NCBI GenBank assembly: GCA_020056895.1
Contig: JAGVGV010000240.1
Span: forward strand, 1-6,232
Source of the DNA: Deltaproteobacteria bacterium
Lineage (GTDB): Bacteria; Desulfobacterota; Desulfarculia; Adiutricales; JAGVGV01
Direction: 5' to 3'
DNA: 6,232 nt
Shown piece by piece: positions 1 to 5,344 of this stretch. Under the pieces are notes generated by a model, which was given only the letters and a program-made list of their open reading frames with translations, did not search any database and was not told the DNA's origin. A program made the translations under genes and the position numbers. Within the stretch, counting starts at the first letter, position 1, and every line of letters begins with the position of its first letter.

Positions 1-207
1 CCAGAAAAAATGAACATGGTCCCAAGGCAGTTCGGACTTCAAGGGGTCCATGGTCAGTAGTTCGTACAACCGCCGAATCGATGTGCCTCCGGTAAGGGCC
101 ACCGTGCACCGCCCTTTACGCTGGACGGCGCCCAGAACGGCGGCTCGAGTCGCTTCGGCCGCGGCAAGGCTCATTTCTTCATACGTTTCAAAGCGTTTGG
201 ATTCCAT
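1..207 (-). CDS. pgl: 6-phosphogluconolactonase, N-terminal 69 residues (runs off left edge)
   Basis: By family, this enzyme hydrolyses 6-phosphoglucono-1,5-lactone to 6-phosphogluconate in the cytoplasm, the second step of the oxidative pentose phosphate pathway. The visible part begins MESKRFETYEEMSLAAAEAT and has the expected phosphate-binding loop, VALTGGTSIRRLYELL at residues 36-51, equivalent to the usual SGGSTP-LYELL loop of the NagB/Pgl fold. It then has PWDHVHFFW at 61-69, where the family normally continues into a D-E-R motif beyond the edge. The ATG at 207-205 overlaps the TAA stop of the zwf-like gene (209-207) as TAATG. A GGAG Shine-Dalgarno at 220-217 lies 9 nt upstream, inside zwf. 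The overlap points to co-transcription and translational coupling with zwf. The rest of the gene, including most catalytic residues, is outside the window. Family identity is quite sure from loop, length register and neighbour. Confidence 0.88.
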   Translation of the reverse strand, partial: MESKRFETYEEMSLAAAEATRAAVLGAVQRKGRCTVALTGGTSIRRLYELLTMDPLKSELPWDHVHFFW

Positions 208-1772
208 TAATCGTCGCTCCAGGCCAAATGAGGGACCAACCGGCTGGTGTCGGCGGGGCCCCAGGTTCCGGCGTCGTATTCGTGAACCACCGTTCCGGCT
301 CCGGGGGTGGCGGCTTCCAAAATGGGGCTGATGAAGGCCCAGGCGGCTTCGAGCCCGTCCCTGCGCCAGAACATAAGGGGATCACCGGCCATCACGTCCA
401 ATAAGCCCCATTCATAAGGCTCCAGTTCAGGCCCTTCATATCCATCCAAAAATCCGAATTCCATTTGCAGCGGCCGGAGCCCCACGTTGGCCCCAGGGGT
501 TCGGATTTGAATGGTGACCAGTGCCTTTTCTTCGGGTTGAAGGCTTAAAACCAGGGTGTTGGGCGGAACACCCGGGACGCTGGTCTGAAACATGGTCCCA
601 TGAGACGTTTCGCGAAAACGGACGACCACTCGGGTTTCCCGCGTCGGCAGCCGTTTTCCGGTGACCAGATAAAAGGGCACGCCCCGCCAGCGCTCGTTGT
701 CGATAAAGGTTTTCAAGGCGGCGTAGGTGGGGGTGATGGAATCCCGGGCCACGCCGGGTTCCTTGCGGTACCCGGGGACGGGGGCGCCGCGCACCCAGCC
801 GGATTGATATTGTCCCAAGACCAATTGATCGTTCACGTTGGCCGGATTAAGGGGTTGGATGGCCCGGATCACCTTGGCCGTTTCGTCGCGTACGGCCTCG
901 CCGTCCAGGGAAGAGGGCGGTTCCATAGCGGAAATAGCCAATATTTTCAAAAGGCTGTTCATGAATGTATCACGCAGGACGCCGTTTTCGTCGTAGTACC
1001 GGCCCCGGTGTTCCACGCCCTGGCTTTCGGCCGCCAGAATGCAGACTTCCTGGATGGAATTCCGGTTCCAGGCGGCTTCCACCAGGGCGTTGGCCATTCG
1101 AAAAACCATTAAATTCTGCATGGTGGCCCGGGCGATGAAATGGCCGATCCGGAACACCTGGTTTTCGTTGAAGACCTGGGCCAGTTCACGGCAATCATCG
1201 GCGGATGAGGCCGAATCCAGGCCGTACGGTTTTTCCACCACCACCCGGGCCCAGCCTCTGGCGGTGGTATCTTCCCGAGCCAGCCCCGCCGCTCCCAGGC
1301 TCCGGACCAGGGACCCAGCCACCTTACGGGGAACCGCCAGATAGAACAGCCGATTCCCTTTGGTCCCCCGTTGGGCGTCCAGCCGATCCAGTTCAGCCCC
1401 CAGCCGCTCGAAGGAGGCCACTTCGTCGTAGGCCGCGGAGGTATAAAACAGGTTTTTTTCAAATTCCGGCCAGGCGCTCAAGGGTAATCCGGAAAAGGAC
1501 TGGATGGCCAGTTTGAGCCGTTTTCGCCATAATTGCGTGTCCATATCCGTACGAGCCGCACCCAAAATGGTGAAAAGCCGGGGCAAGGCTTTTTCCCGAT
1601 ACAGCCGGTACAACGCGGGGATGATCTTTCTTTGGGTCAATTCCCCGCTGGCGCCAAAAAGAACCAGGGTCACGGGATCGCTTGGGGGTTGGAAAAGGGA
1701 GGAAGCCGGCGGCCCCTCGGGAGGCCTCCCCTGAATCCGGATGTCTTCCGGGCGGTTGGATCGGTGGATCAT
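207..1772 (-). CDS. zwf: Glucose-6-phosphate dehydrogenase family protein with altered active site
   Basis: This 521-residue protein aligns by eye with G6PDH over its whole length. It has a Rossmann dinucleotide loop, LFGASGELTQRK, at 38-49 (family G-x-x-G-D-L-A-x-R-K), EKPYG at 180-184, FRIGHFIARATMQN at 207-220, GVEHRGRYYD at 252-261, PFYLVTGKRL at 366-375 and EPYEWGLLDVMAGD at 451-464. Known G6PDHs oxidise glucose 6-phosphate with NAD(P)+. In the RIDHYLGKE motif the Asp is Gly210 and the Lys is Arg215, while His211 is kept. In the usual QNH motif the catalytic His is Ser273 (MNS). Activity is therefore uncertain. The ATG at 1772 is chosen over an in-frame start at 1865 because it has AAGGA at 1784-1780, 7 nt upstream, and because a promoter lies at 1880-1909, which would leave the 1865 start almost without a leader. 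The first 30 residues are polar and Pro-rich and precede the conserved domain. The gene overlaps pgl at its 3' end. Confidence 0.9.
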   Translation of the reverse strand: MIHRSNRPEDIRIQGRPPEGPPASSLFQPPSDPVTLVLFGASGELTQRKIIPALYRLYREKALPRLFTILGAARTDMDTQLWRKRLKLAIQSFSGLPLSAWPEFEKNLFYTSAAYDEVASFERLGAELDRLDAQRGTKGNRLFYLAVPRKVAGSLVRSLGAAGLAREDTTARGWARVVVEKPYGLDSASSADDCRELAQVFNENQVFRIGHFIARATMQNLMVFRMANALVEAAWNRNSIQEVCILAAESQGVEHRGRYYDENGVLRDTFMNSLLKILAISAMEPPSSLDGEAVRDETAKVIRAIQPLNPANVNDQLVLGQYQSGWVRGAPVPGYRKEPGVARDSITPTYAALKTFIDNERWRGVPFYLVTGKRLPTRETRVVVRFRETSHGTMFQTSVPGVPPNTLVLSLQPEEKALVTIQIRTPGANVGLRPLQMEFGFLDGYEGPELEPYEWGLLDVMAGDPLMFWRRDGLEAAWAFISPILEAATPGAGTVVHEYDAGTWGPADTSRLVPHLAWSDD

Positions 1773-1879
1773 GGAACGGTCCTTGTAATCGTTGATGGGG
1801 CAAGGGCGATATACCGTGGCTTCGCGACGGCCAAACGTCTGGGGCTCACGGAATTTGCGGCCCAAGCGCCCTTGAATTT

Positions 1880-1909
1880 ATTGTATAGTGCCCGTCGGGG
1901 ATTCATCAA
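1880..1909 (-). promoter_or_regulatory. Predicted sigma-70-type promoter for zwf-pgl
   Basis: On the minus strand, TTGATG (1909-1904) is followed by an 18-nt spacer and TACAAT (1885-1880). Transcription would begin near 1872, giving a leader of about 100 nt to the zwf ATG. The -10 overlaps a TATAGT read on the plus strand towards the thioesterase gene. A short imperfect inverted repeat, CAAGCGCCCTTG at 1863-1874, sits at the predicted start site and could be an operator, though its arms are only 4 bp. This is read from consensus by eye. Confidence 0.5.
1884..1889 (+). promoter_or_regulatory. Possible -10 element for the thioesterase gene
   Basis: TATAGT on the plus strand would place a transcript start near 1896, about 46 nt before the thioesterase ATG. 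No acceptable -35 box lies 16-18 nt upstream (that position reads CCCAAG), so the call is weak. It overlaps the -10 of the opposite-facing zwf promoter by two bases. Confidence 0.25.
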
Positions 1910-1941
1910 CCCCCAGTTCCGTTGGTTGAAAAGGTGGAATC

Positions 1942-2388
1942 ATGTCTCCGGAAAAGATGGATCGTTTCTCGCGATTGGCCCGGGATTTCAGCCAGGGTTT
2001 CATTTCCTATTGCGGCATGACGGCCAGCCGGGTGGAATCGGGGCTGCTGGAAGCCCGGTTGGTGGTTCAGCCTCACCACCGGCAGCAGGATGGTTTTGTA
2101 CATGCCGGCGTGATGGCCACCTTGGCCGACCACGCGGCTGGATACGCGGCGTACACCATGGTTCCCGAAGATCATCGGATTCTGACCATCGAGTTCAAGG
2201 TCAATTTCATGCGTCCTGCGTTTGGCGAGGAATTGACGTGCCGGGCCCGGGTGCTCAAACCCGGGAAGAAAGTGTTGGTGTGCGAGGCGGATGTTTTTGA
2301 TCTTCGTGGCGAAAACCTGGTTCTGGTGGCTAAAAATCTGACCACGATGGCCTCGGTGCCCATCAACGATCTGGAAAACGACCGGTAG
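1942..2388 (+). CDS. PaaI-like hotdog-fold thioesterase
   Basis: This is a 148-residue protein of the PaaI/YbgC-type hotdog superfamily, which hydrolyses acyl- or aryl-CoA thioesters in the cytoplasm, usually as a tetramer. The signature runs from residue 50, DGFVHAGVMATLADHAAGYA, the family's G-x-x-H-x-G-x-x-x-x-L-A-D helix region, with His54 and the likely catalytic Asp63. The following strands (LTIEFKVNFMRPA at 81-93 and LTCRARVLKPGKKVLVCEADVFD at 98-120) fit the second half of a hotdog domain. Length is typical for a single domain. The ATG has AAGGTGG at 1931-1937 just upstream. It is the only plus-strand gene here, divergent from zwf and convergent with the secreted 170-residue gene, with 29 bp between the two stop codons and no clear terminator hairpin between them. 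Substrate cannot be told from sequence; housekeeping removal of stalled CoA esters or aromatic-CoA turnover are both possible. Confidence 0.85.
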   Translation: MSPEKMDRFSRLARDFSQGFISYCGMTASRVESGLLEARLVVQPHHRQQDGFVHAGVMATLADHAAGYAAYTMVPEDHRILTIEFKVNFMRPAFGEELTCRARVLKPGKKVLVCEADVFDLRGENLVLVAKNLTTMASVPINDLENDR

Positions 2389-2417
2389 CCCGAAGAACCC
2401 GATTTCCCTTCCGCGGC

Positions 2418-2930
2418 CTAGAAATCCGGAGACCCTTCCTTGGCCAGGACCCCTTCCACTTCCTTCCATTCCTGGTCCACGGCGCGGTACACGAAACTGA
2501 CGGTCCCCCCCCGGGCGAACACTTCCCAGGTCAGGATGACATCCACGTCCCGGCCGGTCCAGTCGAACCGGCGGTGGTCGTCCGTTTTCTCCTTACCTTT
2601 GCCAAACACCCGGAACAACCGCTCTTTCAGCCGGTCGTAATTCCACAATTCGCTGTATTTCAGGTTCACCCGGTACATCCGGTTCCGATAAAAAAGGTAC
2701 TGGACCGAATCCAAAACCGCCTGTCCGAATTTAAGGTCGTCATCCGTTTTTTGGGCCACGATGAAATCACCGGATTCTTGAACAACCTTGAAGCCCTTCA
2801 AATCTTTTAAATTGGCACCCCAGGCGACGCCGCGAAAACTGGCCGGTTCGTTGGGGTATTCGGCATGGACGAGGGCGGCCGAAGTGAGTCCCAGGATTAG
2901 GGCCAATATCGGGATTGCCAATTTTTTCAT
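2418..2930 (-). CDS. Secreted protein of unknown function, 170 residues
   Basis: I cannot assign a function. The protein has a clear Sec signal peptide: MKK, a hydrophobic core (LAIPILALILGLTSAALV, residues 4-21) and a V-H-A cleavage site before Glu24. The mature part starts with SFRGVAWGANLKDLKGF (31-47), a 'FRG-x-x-WG-x-x-x-x-x-L' opening I associate with small uncharacterised exported proteins of Desulfobacterota. It continues with alternating strands rich in aromatic and charged residues, such as VQYLFYRNRMYRVNLKY (76-92) and DVDVILTWEVF (128-138). There is no cysteine, no lipobox and no membrane segment after the signal, so a soluble periplasmic or secreted protein is likely. The ATG at 2930 is preferred over an in-frame ATG at 3014: it begins the signal peptide, has AAGGGG at 2942-2937 with 6 nt spacing, and the 3014 codon lies at the predicted transcription start. 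It is probably transcribed alone from the promoter at 3024-3052. Confidence 0.8.
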   Translation of the reverse strand: MKKLAIPILALILGLTSAALVHAEYPNEPASFRGVAWGANLKDLKGFKVVQESGDFIVAQKTDDDLKFGQAVLDSVQYLFYRNRMYRVNLKYSELWNYDRLKERLFRVFGKGKEKTDDHRRFDWTGRDVDVILTWEVFARGGTVSFVYRAVDQEWKEVEGVLAKEGSPDF

Positions 2931-3023
2931 AAGGTTCCCCTTGGTTGCTCGTATCCGCTCATCGGACCGGGGTACGAAGAAAACGGTTGATCCGGGCACC
3001 TCCCCAGGATCCACTGAACCCCA

Positions 3024-3052
3024 TTTATACCTGAAATTGCCCGGTATGTCCA
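3024..3052 (-). promoter_or_regulatory. Strong predicted sigma-70-type promoter for the secreted protein gene
   Basis: On the minus strand, TGGACA (3052-3047; one mismatch to TTGACA) is followed by exactly 17 nt and TATAAA (3029-3024). The transcript would start near 3017, leaving a leader of roughly 87 nt before the ATG at 2930. It lies downstream of the ferredoxin terminator, so the gene is separately transcribed. A second, isolated TATAAT at 3112-3107 lacks a -35 partner. Confidence 0.6.
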
Positions 3053-3130
3053 GAGATTTTAAATGGTTGCGAGATCGTTCGAGGTTGGACGGCGTGGCCA
3101 GGTGGAATTATATCCCATGGACGCCAAATA

Positions 3131-3171
3131 AAACCGCCGGACCGGGAAGAGTTCCCGGACCGGCGGTTTTT
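3131..3171 (-). terminator. Rho-independent terminator after the ferredoxin gene
   Basis: Arms 3131-3148 and 3152-3169 form an 18-bp stem with one A-A mismatch (3141/3159) and a 3-nt loop. Read on the minus strand, the stem is followed by TTTTATTT, and it begins about 25 nt after the ferredoxin stop codon. On the plus strand it is followed by TTTTTCT, so it could work in both directions, but no plus-strand gene lies just before it. It closes the right-hand transcription unit. Confidence 0.88.
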
Positions 3172-3193
3172 CTAAGGCTTGATAACGCCGGCG

Positions 3194-3382
3194 TTACATT
3201 TCGGTAACGGTGATGGCGCCTTCTTCACACACTTCCACGCAGCTTTCGCAGCCGAGGCATTCGTCCATGTTGACCGGATCGGCCTTACCGTCGACCATCT
3301 CATAGACGTCCACGGGGCAGACTTCCACGCACTGCTCGTCGCCGACGCATTTGTCTTTGTCCACTACTACATTCCAGCCCAT
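3194..3382 (-). CDS. Two-cluster ferredoxin with Asp replacing one cluster ligand (D. africanus FdIII type)
   Basis: This 62-residue acidic protein is a cytoplasmic low-potential electron carrier of the bacterial 2[4Fe-4S] type. The second motif is complete: Cys42-x2-Cys45-x2-Cys48-x3-Cys52. The first, CVGDEQCVEVCP, has Cys12, Cys18 and Cys22-Pro23, but Asp15 stands where the second cysteine normally is. With Met1 removed, the ligands fall at C11, D14, C17, C21, C41, C44, C47 and C51, the pattern I recall for Desulfovibrio africanus ferredoxin III. In that protein the Asp-containing site holds a [3Fe-4S] cluster that can convert to [4Fe-4S] or take up other metals. A strong AGGAGG at 3395-3390, 7 nt before the ATG, suggests high expression. 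A small perfect hairpin (3399-3411, 5-bp stem) lies just upstream of this site. The gene is last in the right-hand minus-strand unit, 43 nt after the solenoid protein gene, and ends before the 3131-3171 terminator. Confidence 0.92.
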   Translation of the reverse strand: MGWNVVVDKDKCVGDEQCVEVCPVDVYEMVDGKADPVNMDECLGCESCVEVCEEGAITVTEM

Positions 3383-3389
3383 TGTTCAT

Positions 3390-3411
3390 CCTCCTCGTCC
3401 AGTTTCACTGG
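3390..3411 (-). promoter_or_regulatory. Ferredoxin ribosome-binding site with adjacent hairpin
   Basis: A full AGGAGG (3395-3390) lies 7 nt before the ferredoxin ATG. Directly upstream, arms 3399-3403 and 3407-3411 (CCAGT/ACTGG, 3-nt loop) can form a small hairpin with no U-run. It could set an mRNA end between the solenoid gene and the ferredoxin, allowing the ferredoxin to be made in excess. The role is inferred. Confidence 0.45.
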
Positions 3412-3425
3412 GGGTGCTTTTCTCG

Positions 3426-5162
3426 CTATTTCTTTTTCGTTTTTGCCTTAACGGGGGGAGCCGGGTCCTCCTTTTCAGAAGAAGAGGGATCAGCCTGAGT
3501 CCATTCCCCGCAAAGATCAAAATCGCTCGTTCCGGCGGCTTCCTGGCAGGCGGTCCGGAAAGCTTCGACCGCCTGATCGGGCGCATATTGCATCAGAATC
3601 CGGGCGATGTCCCGGTACGCTTCGGCCCGCTCGAGTCCCCCCGCCGGGCCAACACCCGCCGCGGCGGCCACCGCTTTGATCCACGCGGTTTGACTGGCCC
3701 CGTCTCGGCTGCGCCGAAGGGATAAAGCCGCCACTTGGGCGAACGTTCGGGCCCGATAGACCGGTTCTTCCACCAGGCTGGCCCAAAAAAGAGCTTTTTC
3801 TTCGGATACCGATGCCCAGCCTCGCCCCAAAAGCGACCTCAACCGATCGTCGGTAACGGAGGCGGGATCGGGTTCCAGTTTTTGGAGCAACCGGGCGGCC
3901 AACGTTGACCGCTCTTCGCCGCTCCCCTGGATCATTTCGGCCATGGTTTCGATACGCCGGTCCGGGTCCTGGATCGATTCCACCACTCGGGCGGCCCGAC
4001 CAAAATCCATTACCCAGAGTGTCCGAGCCGTTCGTGCCCGGATTTCATCGCCGTAACCGGATTCGACATCCGGATGCCGAGCCAGAAACGCTTCCCCCGT
4101 TTCGGGCTCGAGGTCCGCCCAAGCTCCGGCCACGGCCGCGCCCCAACGTGGCGAACTCTCCGGGCCGGCGGTCCAGGCTTTTTCGCCCGCTTCCAGCAGT
4201 CTTCGGCGGGTGGGGCCATCGGCGGCCGTTTCGGCGGCTTCCAGAAAAATTCGTATTTTCGGCCAACTGGCGGTATCGGGGATCATGGCCGCCAGCTCAA
4301 AGGCCTTGTCCGGTTCTAAACGTCCCCAGACCGATCCGATTTCGCCCAACGCCTCGGCCATTAAGTCCGAAACCGGAATTTCCACGGCGGTTTTGACCGC
4401 TTCTTTCAGGAAGCGTCGAGCCCAATCCGCGGATCGAGGCAGAACGGACCGGGCGGCCCCAGCCAGTACCAACGCTCGTTGATACAGATCGGGCACGGAT
4501 AACGACGCGTCGAAGCACCGTCCCCAATCCGCTTCCCTAAGAGGGCCTTTCCCCGGTCCGGCTTCGGCCAAACTTAAATAGGCCCAGGCCCGCACCGACC
4601 GATCCTGGATGGCATCGGCCAGACTTTGGGCCAGTTCCGGTTCCACGCGCAGAGCGATGGGCGCCAATTTCCGGTACGCATGGTCCCGGGTTTCCGGGTC
4701 GGCCAGCCGGCGAGCGGCGGCGGAGGCCAGATGGAGGGGGTTCGCGGCGTTGGCGGGATCGGCTTGGGAATATACCCGCGCCACTTCTTCCAAAGCCATG
4801 GCCCATGCGGTCTCCGGATCCAGTTCTTCACGGTCGGAGTCGGCGTCCGAGCCATCCTTTTCTTTCAAAGAACCAAGAAACCAAGGGGGACCCGTGTCGT
4901 CGAGCACTTGAGCCTTTTGAAATACCCGTTCCAAAAGCCAAGCCGCTCGTTCGGGGTCCACCGAAGCCAAATCTTCGGCCAATTGGGCCAGAAAAACAAT
5001 CCGGTCGGCGTTTAGGGAGCGAAGGGCCTGTGCGCTGCCGGTTCCAGCGGCCGACGCCACGGCCACCGGTGAGAGCTTCGCGGCGGTCCCGCCCGAAACA
5101 CCGACCAGGAAGACCAGAATCCAAAATCCGGCCTTTAATCGTCTACGTACGACGTTAACCAA
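3426..5162 (-). CDS. Exported alpha-solenoid (TPR-like) repeat protein, 578 residues, TTG start
   Basis: Function unknown. The TTG at 5162-5160 is chosen as start: GGAGGGG at 5177-5171 lies 8 nt upstream, and the resulting N-terminus is a signal peptide with basic RRRLK at 6-10, hydrophobic FWILVFLVGVSGG at 13-25 and a likely A-S-A cleavage site at 36-38. The open frame runs further upstream to 5450 but would overlap the next gene and bury the signal. The mature chain is almost wholly Ala/Leu/Glu/Arg-rich helix. Recurrent units resemble [V/L]-E-P-E-x-A-x-x-L-x-x-x-I-x-D-x-x-x-R-x-x-A. Good copies begin near 173, 282, 351, 385 and 451, and these spacings are close to multiples of 34-36 residues, as in TPR proteins. 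The tail (about 562-578) is acidic, then Pro- and Lys-rich and ends KKK. No catalytic motif or CxxCH is seen. A periplasmic scaffold or binding protein is the likeliest role. It lies between the CxxCH genes and the ferredoxin gene. Confidence 0.78.
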   Translation of the reverse strand: MVNVVRRRLKAGFWILVFLVGVSGGTAAKLSPVAVASAAGTGSAQALRSLNADRIVFLAQLAEDLASVDPERAAWLLERVFQKAQVLDDTGPPWFLGSLKEKDGSDADSDREELDPETAWAMALEEVARVYSQADPANAANPLHLASAAARRLADPETRDHAYRKLAPIALRVEPELAQSLADAIQDRSVRAWAYLSLAEAGPGKGPLREADWGRCFDASLSVPDLYQRALVLAGAARSVLPRSADWARRFLKEAVKTAVEIPVSDLMAEALGEIGSVWGRLEPDKAFELAAMIPDTASWPKIRIFLEAAETAADGPTRRRLLEAGEKAWTAGPESSPRWGAAVAGAWADLEPETGEAFLARHPDVESGYGDEIRARTARTLWVMDFGRAARVVESIQDPDRRIETMAEMIQGSGEERSTLAARLLQKLEPDPASVTDDRLRSLLGRGWASVSEEKALFWASLVEEPVYRARTFAQVAALSLRRSRDGASQTAWIKAVAAAAGVGPAGGLERAEAYRDIARILMQYAPDQAVEAFRTACQEAAGTSDFDLCGEWTQADPSSSEKEDPAPPVKAKTKKK

Positions 5163-5344
5163 TACCCAATCCCCTCCGAAAGTCAATAGGGAAAACAAGC
5201 GGAAGCAAAAAAACGTCACCTCGAAACCCGCGAACCGGCGGGCTATATCCCGGCCGGCGAAGGTTCTCTCCTTTCGCCGGGGACCATCCGCCTGGGGACC
5301 GGATGGACCTCTGGATGGAGAAGGTTCTACGGGAAGAGCCGGGG
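5163..5344 (-). other. Structured spacer between the one-CxxCH gene and the solenoid gene
   Basis: This 182-bp gap holds two strong hairpins that share bases. One pairs 5254-5263 with 5270-5280 (stem of about 10 bp with one bulged base, 6-nt loop). The other pairs 5235-5242 with 5249-5257 (8 bp with one bulged base, 6-nt loop). They overlap at 5254-5257, so both cannot fully form at once. A run of seven T (minus strand, 5213-5207) follows, too far from either stem for a standard terminator. A weaker third stem (CCCGC/GCGGG) is closer but only 5 bp. No convincing promoter was found. Partial termination, attenuation or mRNA processing are possible. Confidence 0.45.

Noticed and set aside
600..1112. 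Long plus-strand open frame opposite the zwf-like gene
   Set aside because: It mirrors the coding strand of a well-conserved gene in a G+C-rich genome; no ribosome-binding site or family resemblance.
1773..1865. Extension of the zwf-like gene to an in-frame start at 1865
   Set aside because: The added 31 residues are not G6PDH-like, the predicted transcription start is near 1872, and the ATG at 1772 has a well-spaced AAGGA.
1533..2300. Plus-strand frame of 255 codons crossing the zwf promoter and the thioesterase gene
   Set aside because: It spans two confident genes in wrong frames and the intergenic region; its translation has no domain character.
2389..2417. Terminator between the convergent thioesterase and secreted-protein genes
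   Set aside because: Only a short CCGCGG palindrome and no U-run; too weak to call.
2931..3014. Extension of the 170-residue secreted protein to an ATG at 3014
   Set aside because: It would bury the signal peptide and begin at the predicted transcription start; the ATG at 2930 has its own ribosome-binding site.
3107..3112. Perfect TATAAT on the minus strand
   Set aside because: No -35 element lies at a suitable distance and a better promoter exists at 3024-3052; kept only as a possible minor start.
3905..4396. Plus-strand open frame of 163 codons opposite the solenoid gene
   Set aside because: Arg/Pro-rich translation typical of antisense frames in G+C-rich coding DNA.
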